Source of the DNA: a bacterium
GTDB taxonomy: Bacteria; Chloroflexota; Anaerolineae; Caldilineales; Caldilineaceae
Direction: 5' to 3'
DNA length: 64,000 bases
Assembly: GCA_016124945.1 (NCBI GenBank)
Contig: WGMT01000044.1
Location: 147,365 to 211,364 of the forward strand
Positions 42,833 through 51,826 of this stretch are shown one piece after another; within the stretch, counting starts at the first letter, position 1, and the number at the start of each line of letters is the position of its first letter. A program made the translations under genes and the position numbers. Under the pieces are notes generated by a model that made no database searches, was not told the DNA's origin, and saw nothing but the letters and a program-made list of their open reading frames with translations.

Positions 42833-44618
42833 TGTCGAAGTGCGCCGTCTACGCTTGCCTTCGTGGAAGTTACCCTCGGATCTTTTCTTCTGGGGGGCTT
42901 TGCTGATCCTCAACGCCTTGCTGTTTCTCCCGGCCTACTTGCTTACACAGGAAAGCTCATCTTGGTTGCCGGTTGGGGGGGAGCAGGAAACGTGGTGGCA
43001 AGCGCTGATTACACGGCCCAACTACGACATGTTCCGCCTGAATCTGGAACTCTTCGTCTTTTCCCTGCTCTGGTTTTACCTTCGTCCACTGCGGCGGGGC
43101 TGGGTGCGTATCCTCTTCACCGCCGTCTATCTATTTGCCTTCGTTTACTACGTTTACGAAGCGATTTCGGTCTTTGTCTTTTTTATGGACCCGGTCTTCT
43201 ACAGCCAATCCCACATGATCCTGGCGGGCGTGCCCTTTTTGCTGGAATCGTCGCATCTACCCTGGCCGTTGTACGTAGGCGCAGCCCTCTTGTTGATTGC
43301 CTTTTTCGGCGGCGTGCATCTGCTTGTGCGTACTGTCACCGAGTATGCGCTGCCGACGCGCCTGAGCCGAGGATCACAGGCAACGTTGCTTTCGCTTAGT
43401 GGCCTGGCGCTGTTGGCCTTGCTCTTCTACCGCGGGCAACTGGCCAGCCCCGACATGAGCGTAAGTAGCTTCTTCGTGAAGATAGAGCAGAATATTGTCG
43501 ACTCTTTCGCCATCTACCAGGAAGTTGAATCGTTCGACGACAGCATCGTCTTCGAGACTTACGACTACGCCGGCAAAGATTTGGTCACCAAGCCCAACAT
43601 CTACCTGATCTTCGTGGAATCTTACGGCAGCGTGCTCTACAAACGGAACGATTGGGCGCGTCCTTATCGCAGCCTGCTGGCTGAAGTAGAGGAAGAACTC
43701 ACCGACGCGGGCTGGCATGTTGCTTCCGCCCTGAGTGAGGCGCCCATCTGGGGCGGTGGCTCGTGGATGTCCTACACCAGCGCACTTTTCGGCTTGCGCA
43801 TTGACAACGACGCCGAATATCTGGCCATGTTCAATCTCTACCAGGAGCGAGACTACCCGCACTTCGGCAATTACCTGCGTGAACAGGGCTATCACTACAC
43901 CTGGCTCACGGCCATTTCCTCTGAATTGAAGGTGGACAAATCGGCTCAATACCAGCGCTTTTACGACTTCGATAGCTGGGTGCGCTTCGTCGATCTCAAC
44001 TACGAAGGGCCCATGGTGAGTTGGGGGCCGGCTCCGCTCGATCAATACGCGCTCAACTTCGCCCGCGAGAAGACCGAAGCCGAGACCGATCAGCCGATTC
44101 TTTTCTATACCATCACGCAGAATTCCCACTACCCATGGTACGTGTTGCCGGAGCTGGCCGAAGACTGGCGTGATCTCAACGATCCCGACTATCCGCAGCC
44201 GGACGCACCGCCCGAACTCATCGAACATCAGGCCAAGCGCCAGAACTACTTCAACGCCATTCGCTACGAACTGAAGATGCTGAGCGACTTCATCCGCAAC
44301 GACACCGCCGAGGACTCAATCTTTGTCCTCATCGGTGACCATCAGCCGCCGCAGGTCTCGCGCCGTAGCGACGGCTGGGACACGCCCATCCATATCGTCA
44401 GCCGCAACGCCGACTTCGTTGAGTCTTTCGCCGAGTACGGCTTCGATCTGAGCATGGACGTCGACACAGTCGAGCCCGTTATGCACCACGAAGGACTCTA
44501 CTCGCTACTGGCGCGGCAATTGCTCACTTTCTACGGCGTCGAAGACGTTGAACTGCCCGAATACCTGCCTGACGGTGTCCCCTTTGAAGCTGTCGAACCC
44601 GAACCTGCCGAGGGATAA
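42822..44618 (+). CDS. membrane sulfatase-fold protein (LTA synthase-like)
   Basis: A 598-residue protein. Five membrane helices lie in the first 210 residues. An extracytoplasmic alkaline-phosphatase-superfamily domain follows: NIYLIFVESYGS opens the metal site, WMSYTS carries the probable Thr or Ser nucleophile, and FVLIGDHQPP closes the metal site. This organisation is that of lipoteichoic-acid-synthase-like phosphoglycerol or phosphoethanolamine transferases. Cell-envelope modification is a likely role, but the donor and acceptor are unknown. Translation is coupled to the nucleoside hydrolase by an 11-base overlap. Confidence 0.85.
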   Translation: METSVEVRRLRLPSWKLPSDLFFWGALLILNALLFLPAYLLTQESSSWLPVGGEQETWWQALITRPNYDMFRLNLELFVFSLLWFYLRPLRRGWVRILFTAVYLFAFVYYVYEAISVFVFFMDPVFYSQSHMILAGVPFLLESSHLPWPLYVGAALLLIAFFGGVHLLVRTVTEYALPTRLSRGSQATLLSLSGLALLALLFYRGQLASPDMSVSSFFVKIEQNIVDSFAIYQEVESFDDSIVFETYDYAGKDLVTKPNIYLIFVESYGSVLYKRNDWARPYRSLLAEVEEELTDAGWHVASALSEAPIWGGGSWMSYTSALFGLRIDNDAEYLAMFNLYQERDYPHFGNYLREQGYHYTWLTAISSELKVDKSAQYQRFYDFDSWVRFVDLNYEGPMVSWGPAPLDQYALNFAREKTEAETDQPILFYTITQNSHYPWYVLPELAEDWRDLNDPDYPQPDAPPELIEHQAKRQNYFNAIRYELKMLSDFIRNDTAEDSIFVLIGDHQPPQVSRRSDGWDTPIHIVSRNADFVESFAEYGFDLSMDVDTVEPVMHHEGLYSLLARQLLTFYGVEDVELPEYLPDGVPFEAVEPEPAEG

Positions 44619-44661
44619 ATCGTTTACCCTCGCGCTATCCAATTCTGGAGGGATTTAAACC

Positions 44662-45360
44662 ATGCGTAACGTCATTGCACTCTTGCTGGTGGCACTATTC
44701 CTGCTCACCGCGTGTGACCAGGCCGCCGAACAGCCTGTCCAACCTGCGCCTACCGCCACCACCGAAGCGGTCCCCACCGTTGCCGTATCGCTCGAAGAAG
44801 GGTTACAGACTTTTACCATCGTCTCCGAAGAATCGTCGGCGTCGTACATCGTCAACGAGGAACTCTTCCAGGGCGCGCTGGAGAAGTACAACATCCCCAT
44901 CGGCAATGCCGTCATCACCGGCTCTACCAACGACGTCAACGGCACGCTGCAGATCGACTTGGTCGCCGCCGAATTGGGCGAAAGCCAATTCACCGTCAAC
45001 CTCGTTTCCCTGGTTACCGGGCAGAACGATCGCGATGGTTGGATCCGCGACAATGCGTTGGAATCAAACCGTTACCCGACGGCTGTCTTCATACCCAGTG
45101 AACTTGTCAACCCGCCCGCCGACTACCAGTTGGGGCAGGAAGCCACCTTCCAACTGGTGGGCGACATGACGATCCGCGACATCACCAACCCGCTTACCTT
45201 CAACGTCACCGCCACCCTTGAAGGCGATACGATCCAGGGTTTCGCCGAAGCCTCCAGCAAGATGACCGACTGGGGTTTTGAGCCGCCCAGTTTCGCCGGT
45301 ACCCTTACGGTAGAAGATGAATTCACGATCCGTGTGGATTTTGTGGCACGCGCACAGTAG
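44662..45360 (+). CDS. YceI-family lipoprotein
   Basis: A 232-residue lipoprotein: signal peptide with lipobox LLTAC (Cys at about 18), a Pro/Thr-rich linker, and a YceI beta-barrel domain. It shows the pattern QTFTIV..SSASYIVNEEL, then DRDGWIRDNALESNRYPTAVF and MTIRDITNPLTFNV. YceI proteins bind long-chain isoprenoid-like lipids. GGAGGG lies 12 bases before the ATG. A hairpin follows closely. Confidence 0.9.
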   Translation: MRNVIALLLVALFLLTACDQAAEQPVQPAPTATTEAVPTVAVSLEEGLQTFTIVSEESSASYIVNEELFQGALEKYNIPIGNAVITGSTNDVNGTLQIDLVAAELGESQFTVNLVSLVTGQNDRDGWIRDNALESNRYPTAVFIPSELVNPPADYQLGQEATFQLVGDMTIRDITNPLTFNVTATLEGDTIQGFAEASSKMTDWGFEPPSFAGTLTVEDEFTIRVDFVARAQ

Positions 45361-45362
45361 AG

Positions 45363-45419
45363 CTTAAGTACGCTGTAAACAAAACAAGTTATTGTGTGTT
45401 TTGTTTACAGCGTATTAAG
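45363..45419 (+). terminator. hairpin terminator after YceI gene
   Basis: A 23-bp stem with one bulged G (45363-45386 with 45397-45419), loop of about ten bases, rich in AAAACA/TGTTTT. It starts two bases after the stop. Confidence 0.83.
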
Positions 45420-45442
45420 TGATTGGGCGATTATGGGATTGA

Positions 45443-45517
45443 TAGAATGAGGATTGGGCGGATTCCCAAAGTTTTGGAATCCGTTTAATCTGCTCAATCC
45501 ACCCAATCCGCGTTCTA
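45443..45517. repeat. GCGGATT-type inverted repeat, shortened left arm
   Basis: The left arm (45443-45466, GATTGGGCGGATT) and longer right arm (45476-45517) belong to the family also seen at 32622, 50646 and 55846. The left arm lacks about 18 bases that the right arm keeps. Confidence 0.8.
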
Positions 45518-45616
45518 GTCCCGCGTTCGAACCCCCACCGATCCCCACAACTTTGCCCTTCTGTCCTAATCGAACATCTACCCAGTCTCTCGTCCCACTC
45601 CCCCAAAATTTCAAGG

Positions 45617-45644
45617 TTGACATCCTCGTAGAGTTGTCTAGAAT
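45617..45644 (+). promoter_or_regulatory. sigma70-type promoter of ROK regulator gene
   Basis: TTGACA (45617-45622) and TAGAAT (45639-45644), 16 bases apart. Confidence 0.72.
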
Positions 45645-45648
45645 AATG

Positions 45649-45673
45649 TGCAGACGGTTTTTTGCAGTCTGCA
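45649..45673 (+). promoter_or_regulatory. possible operator dyad downstream of promoter
   Basis: TGCAGAC (45649-45655) and GTCTGCA (45667-45673) form a perfect dyad with an 11-base spacer, just after the -10 element. Its position suits a repressor site, perhaps for autoregulation by the ROK protein encoded downstream. Confidence 0.5.
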
Positions 45674-45733
45674 AAGAACCAGCGTTCCTCTTGATTTCAC
45701 CCATTTCCATCTGATCAGCGGTCTGGTAGGCGG

Positions 45734-46951
45734 ATGAGCACCGAGTATGTAACGGGAGATTCGCAGCAGATTCGACGCCTCAACCAGGAGGCTATCCTCC
45801 GTCTGGTGCAGCAACGTGGACCGATTTCACGTACCGATATTGCCGAACACCTGGGGTTGAACCCTTCAACTGTTAATCGATTGGTCGAGCAATTGGCCGA
45901 AAGCCATCTACTTTGCATGGATGGTGAGCAGAGCGCCGGACGCCAGGGCGGCAGACCGGCACGGCTTGTCCGCTTTAACGGTGATGCCGCCTGCATCGCC
46001 GCCGTGGACCTGAGCAACGTCCCCTGGCGGGCGGCGCTGGTCAACCTCAACGGCGACATTGTGGAACGTTTCCACGCCGTGCCACAACCAGGAGATGCCG
46101 ATGCCAATCTGGCTGTGCTCACCCATCTGGTTGATCGGATCATCGCCGCCGGTGAGCGCCGCGTTGGATCGCCGCTTTGGGGTGTCGGCATCGGCGCACC
46201 ATCCATTGTCCTTTCGCAGACAGGTACAGTCGTCTGGGCGGCAAGCCTTGGGTGGCGCAATTTCCAGCTCAAAGCGTGGATGGAAGCACGCTGGCCTATG
46301 CCTGTCTTTGTGGAGAACGACGTCAATCTGCTGGCGATGGGCGAAAGCTGGTTAGGCGCGGGGCAACGGGCAGGCAATCTGGCGGTTATGGCTGTGGGCA
46401 CCGGCATCGGCGCAGGCATCATTTTGAATGGGAATCTCTACCGCGGCACAAGCGAAGCTGCCGGTGAAATTGGTTATATCCCGCCCAGTGTCTCCGCGCT
46501 AGGACGTAGCTACACCGGCTATGGGCCACTCGAAGCGTTGGCCGCCATGCCGGGGCTCGTCTCTCGAGCGCAAGCCGCCTTGCTGCAAGATGTGACCACT
46601 CTCCTCCATGCCGTTGAACCGCTAGACGCCGACGCCATCTATGCGGCAGCCCGTCATGGTGATGCTCTGGCTTCTGAACTCCTGGGCGAGACTGTAGATT
46701 ACTTGAGCCTGGCTGTAGCTGCGATAGCGATTGTGCTCAACCCCGAGTTGATCCTGTTGGGCGGAGAGATGGCGCGAGCGTCCGACTTGCTCTTATCGCC
46801 GATCCGGCAACGTTTGTCTGGTCTTTTGCCGGTGCTGCCTCGTCTTGAGCCGGCGCAACTGGGCGAAGATGGGGTGATCCTGGGGGCAGTGGCGCTGGTA
46901 TTGCAAAGCACCTACTCCGATGTGGCCGGTCTGCAAGTCGCCTGGCCGTAG
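45734..46951 (+). CDS. ROK-family transcriptional regulator
   Basis: A 405-residue protein. An N-terminal winged helix-turn-helix (about 12-75, NQEAILRLVQQRGPISRTDIAEHLGLNPSTVNRL in part) is followed by a ROK sugar-kinase-like domain (AAVDLSN, then VENDVNLLAMGE and MAVGTGIGAGI). The zinc-binding GxCxCGxxGC motif expected after AGEIGYI is missing (IPPSVSALGRSYTGYG stands instead), as in some regulators that bind sugars without zinc. It likely controls the sugar kinase and transporter genes downstream. Confidence 0.9.
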   Translation: MSTEYVTGDSQQIRRLNQEAILRLVQQRGPISRTDIAEHLGLNPSTVNRLVEQLAESHLLCMDGEQSAGRQGGRPARLVRFNGDAACIAAVDLSNVPWRAALVNLNGDIVERFHAVPQPGDADANLAVLTHLVDRIIAAGERRVGSPLWGVGIGAPSIVLSQTGTVVWAASLGWRNFQLKAWMEARWPMPVFVENDVNLLAMGESWLGAGQRAGNLAVMAVGTGIGAGIILNGNLYRGTSEAAGEIGYIPPSVSALGRSYTGYGPLEALAAMPGLVSRAQAALLQDVTTLLHAVEPLDADAIYAAARHGDALASELLGETVDYLSLAVAAIAIVLNPELILLGGEMARASDLLLSPIRQRLSGLLPVLPRLEPAQLGEDGVILGAVALVLQSTYSDVAGLQVAWP

Positions 46952-47046
46952 GGCGCAAGTCTCTAACCTGTTCGATGAGCGTACCTGCCCAGTGCCAGGC
47001 ACTGACAGGTCTACCCATTTCGTTCTCACCATCCGAGAGGAAAGCT

Positions 47047-48012
47047 GTGCACTTGTGGATTGGTATCGATGGCGGCGCAACCAAAACCCGAGCCGTGGTC
47101 GTTGATGAAGGTGGAAACGTCATTGCCGAAGGGTTGGCCGGGCCGACGAATTATCAGATTGTCGGTGTTGATGCAGCCTGTCTTCACCTCTATCGGGCAG
47201 TGACAGCGGCACTGACACAGGTGGACGGCACGCCCACGGTTCGGGGCATAGTGGCAGCTTTCGCCGGTTTGGATGGCCCTGCCGACGTGCCGCCCGTGCG
47301 CCGCATGATGGAAAGTGCCGCCGCCGAATTTTCTGTTTCGGAATGGTGGGCGGTGAACGACAGCGTTGCCGCCTGGTCGGGTGCGTTGGCTGGTGAACCC
47401 GGTGTGATTGTCATTTCAGGGAGTGGTGCGGCTGCCTTAGCCGTGGGGATCGATGGCGTTTCTGTCCACGCTGATGGGTGGGGGCATTGGCTGGGCGACG
47501 AAGGGAGCGGCTTCGATATCGGTCGCCAGGGGCTGTGCGCAGCGGTACGTGCCACCGATCAACGTGGACCCGCCACCCGATTGTTGGATCGCATGATCGC
47601 CCGTTTCGGCGCAGAATGGCCGTCTTGGGTGACATCGCTCAACGCGATGCCCGGTGGTGCCGCCCACGCCCAGATTTCTTCTTTTGCACCGGATGTGGTG
47701 GAGTCGGCAGCGAGTGGTGATGCAGTGGCCCGAGATGTCCTGATCCGTGCGGCTGAAGTATTGGCTCAAACTGCTGCTAGTGTGATTCTGCGGGCGCAGT
47801 TGCCGTCGCCGCAGGTTGCCACTGTGGGCAGCCTGTTTGTCCATTCGCAGATTCTTTACAACAAATTCAGCAAGCATCTGACCGAACTCGTCCCCGACGC
47901 TAAAGTAGACCGTCCCAAGCTGCAACCGGCTGAAGGTGCTGCTTTGTTGGCGAGAAAGCCGGCGTTGATTCCGAAAGATGTGTTGACCGTGCGGGGAAAT
48001 AATGAGCAATGA
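47047..48012 (+). CDS. BadF/BadG-type ATPase, N-acetylglucosamine kinase-like
   Basis: A 321-residue protein of the ASKHA fold. WIGIDGGATKTRAVV is the first phosphate-binding loop, VNDSVAAWSGAL and VISGSGAAALAV the second, and GWGHWLGDEGSG is characteristic of N-acetylglucosamine kinase-like BadF members. GAGGAAAG lies before the GTG at 47047, which is preferred over an ATG at 46975. It phosphorylates an amino sugar or related hexose, by inference. The TGA stop sits inside a repeat unit. Confidence 0.85.
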   Translation: MHLWIGIDGGATKTRAVVVDEGGNVIAEGLAGPTNYQIVGVDAACLHLYRAVTAALTQVDGTPTVRGIVAAFAGLDGPADVPPVRRMMESAAAEFSVSEWWAVNDSVAAWSGALAGEPGVIVISGSGAAALAVGIDGVSVHADGWGHWLGDEGSGFDIGRQGLCAAVRATDQRGPATRLLDRMIARFGAEWPSWVTSLNAMPGGAAHAQISSFAPDVVESAASGDAVARDVLIRAAEVLAQTAASVILRAQLPSPQVATVGSLFVHSQILYNKFSKHLTELVPDAKVDRPKLQPAEGAALLARKPALIPKDVLTVRGNNEQ

Positions 48013-48080
48013 GTAACCCAGAGCAGAACGTCGCCACACGATTTCGTCTTTTTCGGATTACTCATGACTCGTTACTCATT
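48001..48080. repeat. AATGAGTAAC-type inverted repeat around a stop codon
   Basis: The left arm (48001-48019, AATGAGCAATGAGTAACCC) contains the stop TGA (48010-48012) of the sugar kinase. The right arm (48055-48080) is its complement with an extra unit. CCCAGA is at 48017-48022. Same family as 51715. Confidence 0.85.
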
Positions 48081-48120
48081 CCTTTCCCATCCAACACCCC
48101 CTAGAAGACAGGATCCTCCC

Positions 48121-49080
48121 ATGTACGAAGGTTTCGAGATCATCGACTTCCATTCTCATTTCCCTACGGATCGACCCTGGTTCCCGGAAATGGGAAACAC
48201 GATCCAGAACTATGTGGACAATGTCGGCGAGAAGCGGGCCAAGTTGGTACAGGAGATGAGCCGTCCCTACGGTGAGCAGTGGCGGCGCATGTGGGGCTTT
48301 CCAAAGCCCGAGGGCAAGGACCAACACCCCGGCGACCGTGAACAGGCCCGCCGCTGGGCCGAGGAACTGGACAAGTACGGCGTGCGCGCCATCGGTTTTG
48401 TCACCGGCGGGGGGAACGAGCACCTGGCCGAGATCGTGAACTGGTACCCCGACAAGTTTGTCGGTTTCGCCCACCACGATCCTTTCCTGCCCGACGCCGT
48501 GGAGCGTCTTGATCATGCCGTGCGCAACCTGGGGTTGCGCGGCTACAAACTACTGGCCCCCATGATCGACCATCCCATCGAAGACGAAGCCGCCTTCCCG
48601 GTGTGGGAAAAGTGCGCCGAGTTGGACATTCCCGTGTTGATCCACTTTGGCATTCAGGGCGGAGCGGGTGGCATCGCCTGGCATGAGAACATCAACCCGT
48701 TCAAGCTGCATCCCATCGCCAAAGCCTTCCCCGACGTCACCTTTGTGATCCCTCACTTCGGCTGCGCCTGGGAACGGGAGACGCTGCAACTCTGTTGGGC
48801 CTGCCCCAACGTGTCTGTGGATACCAGCGGCAGTCTGCAATGGATCCGCTGGGTGCCCGGCGATATGACAGTAAAGTATCTTTTCCGCAAGTTCTACGAA
48901 ACCGTCGGCCCTGAACGCATTATCTTCGGCACCGATTCAAGTTGGTTTCCACGCGGTTTTGCCTTCCGCTACCTGCAAGATCAGTTGCGCGACTGTCTTG
49001 ATCTCAATATGCCTGAAGCGGATGTGCAGAAGATCTTCGCTGGGAACGCGGCGCGGCTTTTGAAGATTGCTCTCTCGTAG
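48121..49080 (+). CDS. amidohydrolase 2 family metal-dependent hydrolase
   Basis: A 319-residue TIM-barrel protein of the amidohydrolase_2/ACMSD-like family. The metal-binding HxH is in IIDFHSHFP, His in VLIHFGIQ and FVIPHFG, and the catalytic Asp in IIFGTDSSWFP. Members include uronate isomerase-like hydrolases and decarboxylases, and the substrate is unknown. The ATG at 48121 has a weak AGGAT upstream. A CGTGTTGCGTG inverted repeat starts directly after the stop. Confidence 0.87.
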   Translation: MYEGFEIIDFHSHFPTDRPWFPEMGNTIQNYVDNVGEKRAKLVQEMSRPYGEQWRRMWGFPKPEGKDQHPGDREQARRWAEELDKYGVRAIGFVTGGGNEHLAEIVNWYPDKFVGFAHHDPFLPDAVERLDHAVRNLGLRGYKLLAPMIDHPIEDEAAFPVWEKCAELDIPVLIHFGIQGGAGGIAWHENINPFKLHPIAKAFPDVTFVIPHFGCAWERETLQLCWACPNVSVDTSGSLQWIRWVPGDMTVKYLFRKFYETVGPERIIFGTDSSWFPRGFAFRYLQDQLRDCLDLNMPEADVQKIFAGNAARLLKIALS

Positions 49081-49081
49081 A

Positions 49082-49240
49082 CGTGTTGCGTGGTATGTGG
49101 GTTGAGTTTGTTGGCGCCTTTGTTTGAATGATTTGGGGCAGCGCGAGTGCTTAGGTCGACACACGCATTACGTACTCTCTTTACCCCGATCCATCCCCGT
49201 AACCGCGAAATCGTTCTGTACCCACGTAACACGCAACACG
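49082..49240. repeat. CGTGTTGCGTG-type inverted repeat
   Basis: The left arm (49082-49101) begins one base after the amidohydrolase stop, and the right arm (49221-49240) is complementary with three mismatches. The spacer of 119 bases also contains GCATTACGTACTC, related to the TAATGCG family. Confidence 0.78.
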
Positions 49241-49275
49241 AATCATCTATTTCATACTCTCACAGGAGGAATTCC

Positions 49276-50640
49276 ATGCGATCCAAACGTCTTTTTCCTT
49301 TGATCGGCCTACTGATCGTACTGTCGATGGTGTTGGCGGCGTGTCCTGCGCCGGCAGCGCCTGCAGGTGGTGACCAGGGGGCGGCTGAACCGGCCTCAAC
49401 GGAGCCTGCCGCTGAAGCCCCGGCGGCTGAGGAAGCAGCTTCCGGTGATACTGTCACCATCGAATATTGGCAGTACAACTTCCCGTCGCGCATTGAGGCC
49501 ATGGACCTGCTCATCGAGCAGTTCGAGGCCGCCAATCCCGGCATCGACGTGATCCACAATTCGGATGTCCCCTACAGCGACTTCGAGCCGAAAATTGCGT
49601 CGAGCGTGCCTGCCGGTGTCGGCCCCGACGTGGTGTCGCTCTTCTACGGCTGGCAGATCCCGTGGATCGACTCGGGCTACATCGTGCCCCTTCCCGAAGA
49701 CGCCTTCCCCGCCGAGATGGTCGCCAGCGAATTCAGTTCGATGGTGGAAGCCAGCTACTTCGACGGTGAACTCTACACGCTGCCCACCGCCGTGCGTACG
49801 TTGGCCCTCTTCTACAACAAAGATCTGATGGAGCAGGCTGGTCTCGATCCGGAAAGCCCGCCCACCACGCTGGAAGAGTTGCAAGAGCAGGCTGTACAGT
49901 GCACCGTCAAGAACGGCGACGACTTTGAGGTTTACGGCTTCATCGCCAACCCTGGCGGTCAGGCCCACCACTGGTTCCGCGAAGTGCTGCTGCGCCAGTT
50001 CGGCCAACAGCCCTACAGCGACGACCGCCGCACTGTGTTGTGGAATGCAAGTGAGGCCGGCTACGAGGCGTGGGAAGCCTTCCTGAGCTTTGAGACTGAG
50101 CTTGGTACTGGTCGCCGTGACTTTGAAAACGACCAGGACGGCTTCCTGGCCGGTCAGGTCTGCTTCCACATCGACGGTTCCTTCCGCCTGCCCGCCGTGC
50201 GCAACGTTGAATTCGACTGGGGCGTTGCCGAACTGCCCACCTTCAACGGCTTACAGAGCACCTTCGGTTCGTATTGGACCCACGGCATCACCAGCAAGGC
50301 TGTCGAAGACCCGGCTCGCTTCGACGCTGCTGTGAAGTTTATGCAGTTCATCACCAACGCCGAAGCCGGCCGCTTGTGGGTGGACATTGTGGGTGAACTG
50401 CCTGCACAACTCGAAGCTGCCGCCGATCCTGTGTTGCAAGAAGATCCGGGCCTGGGTGCCTTCATTGCCGGCCTGCCCTATGCCAGTGCCACCTTCTTCG
50501 TCAACGAAGCCGACGATCGCCAGGCCATCATTGACGCTTACGACGCTGTGATCCTGTCGGGCGCTGATCCTCGCGCTGAACTCGACTTCGCCGTTGAGAC
50601 TGTCCAGGAGATGTTCGACGAATTCTGGGCGGATCGCTAA
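49276..50640 (+). CDS. ABC sugar transporter binding protein, family 1
   Basis: A 454-residue lipoprotein: signal peptide, lipobox VLAAC (Cys at about 23), Ala/Pro/Glu linker to about 56, then an SBP_bac_1 domain (EYWQYNFPSR, TLPTAVRTLALFYNKDLMEQAGLDP). The CACAGGAGGAATTCC ribosome site before the ATG at 49276 is near perfect. It captures a carbohydrate for the two permeases downstream. The sugar is not readable. Confidence 0.93.
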   Translation: MRSKRLFPLIGLLIVLSMVLAACPAPAAPAGGDQGAAEPASTEPAAEAPAAEEAASGDTVTIEYWQYNFPSRIEAMDLLIEQFEAANPGIDVIHNSDVPYSDFEPKIASSVPAGVGPDVVSLFYGWQIPWIDSGYIVPLPEDAFPAEMVASEFSSMVEASYFDGELYTLPTAVRTLALFYNKDLMEQAGLDPESPPTTLEELQEQAVQCTVKNGDDFEVYGFIANPGGQAHHWFREVLLRQFGQQPYSDDRRTVLWNASEAGYEAWEAFLSFETELGTGRRDFENDQDGFLAGQVCFHIDGSFRLPAVRNVEFDWGVAELPTFNGLQSTFGSYWTHGITSKAVEDPARFDAAVKFMQFITNAEAGRLWVDIVGELPAQLEAAADPVLQEDPGLGAFIAGLPYASATFFVNEADDRQAIIDAYDAVILSGADPRAELDFAVETVQEMFDEFWADR

Positions 50641-50645
50641 GAATG

Positions 50646-50756
50646 GATAATGGGATAGAACGCGGATGAAGCGGATTGGGCGGATGAAGCGGATTTTTCA
50701 GAAATAATCCGCCCCGATTCGCTCAATCCGCCCGATCTGCGTTCTATCCCATTATC
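50646..50756. repeat. long GCGGATT-type inverted repeat
   Basis: Arms of about 50 bases (50646-50695 and 50706-50756) pair over GATAATGGGATAGAACGC and the GCGGATTGGGCGGAT units, with a ten-base loop. It lies between the abundant binding protein gene and the permease genes of the same operon, the place where attenuating hairpins are common. Confidence 0.88.
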
Positions 50757-50779
50757 TTCTGCATTTTGGAAAAGACACT

Positions 50780-51682
50780 ATGAAACTCACCCTGCGCCAA
50801 CGCAAAATCGTATCCGCTTACGTCTTTCTCAGTATCAGCCTGGCCTTTTTCCTGCTGATTCGCTGGTATCCCACGCTGTTGGCCTTTAACATCGGCTTTC
50901 GCGATTGGAATGTCTTCCAAGGACAGGGGCCATGGGTTGGTTTCGATAACTACGTCAACATCTGGGAAGACATGCAGAAGCCGCGCAGCGCCATTCGGGC
51001 AGCTTTTGTCAATACACTGCTCTATGTCATCTACGGTGTGCCGTTGCAGATGGTGTTGGGTTTGGCTGTGGCGCTGATGCTCAACCATATTCGCCGCTTT
51101 ACGGCTGCTTTCCGCGCCGCCTACTTCATCCCCTTTGTCACGTCGGCGGTGGCGGTTGCGTTTGTGTGGGATTGGCTCTATGCGCGCAACGGGCTGATCA
51201 ATGAGGGGTTGGCCGCCATCGGGTTGTCTCGTCAACTCTTCACCGGTGACCCGAACCAGGCGCTGGAATCGATCACCGCGGTGGCGATCTGGCAGAACGT
51301 GGGCTTCTCGGTGATCATCTTCCTGGCCGGTTTGCAGCAGATCCCCGAAATGTACTACGAAGCAGCGCGCATTGACGGCGCCAACCGCTGGCGGCTCTTC
51401 CGGCATATCACTCTGCCGCTGCTCAACCCGGTAATCGTCTACCTCTCCGTTTTGCAGACGGTGTCGTTCTTGCGTCTCTTTGCGCTGGTGCAGAACATGA
51501 GCAGTCAAGGCACCGGTGGGCCGCTGAACAGCACAACGACGGTGGTGTTGGAGGTCTACAAAGAAGGGTTTGGCCGGCTCAACATGGGCTACGCCGGCGC
51601 GCTGACGGTGATCCTCTTTTTGATCATCCTGGCGATTACGATCTTCCAACTGCGCGTGTTGCAGCGACGAGTGGAGTACTAG
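50780..51682 (+). CDS. sugar ABC transporter permease (MalF-like)
   Basis: A 300-residue inner-membrane permease with six helices. The EAA loop is YEAARIDGANRWRLFRHITLP. It pairs with the permease encoded at 51827. No ATPase gene is adjacent. Confidence 0.93.
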   Translation: MKLTLRQRKIVSAYVFLSISLAFFLLIRWYPTLLAFNIGFRDWNVFQGQGPWVGFDNYVNIWEDMQKPRSAIRAAFVNTLLYVIYGVPLQMVLGLAVALMLNHIRRFTAAFRAAYFIPFVTSAVAVAFVWDWLYARNGLINEGLAAIGLSRQLFTGDPNQALESITAVAIWQNVGFSVIIFLAGLQQIPEMYYEAARIDGANRWRLFRHITLPLLNPVIVYLSVLQTVSFLRLFALVQNMSSQGTGGPLNSTTTVVLEVYKEGFGRLNMGYAGALTVILFLIILAITIFQLRVLQRRVEY

Positions 51683-51714
51683 CTTGTGTCCAGCATGAAG
51701 GCTGCGTTCACAAA

Positions 51715-51782
51715 ACGAGTAAGGAGTAATGAGTAGGGTACTCGACGTGATTTCTGCATTACTCATTACTCATTATTCATTG
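51715..51782. repeat. AGTAATGAGTA-type inverted repeat
   Basis: The left arm (51715-51736) and right arm (51755-51782) iterate ATTACTCATT units in opposite orientation with an 18-base spacer. It lies between the two permease genes. Same family as 48001. Confidence 0.85.
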
Positions 51783-51826
51783 TTTAACCGTTCAATTCGA
51801 TAGTTCCGATTCAAAAGTGAGTTGTC

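Larger units (their letters stand above)
45361..45733. other. 373-base intergenic region before ROK gene
   Basis: It contains, in order, a long hairpin terminator (45363-45419), a GCGGATT-type inverted repeat (45443-45517), a strong promoter (45617-45644) and a TGCAGAC dyad (45649-45673) ahead of the ROK-family gene. No further gene is seen. Confidence 0.7.
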
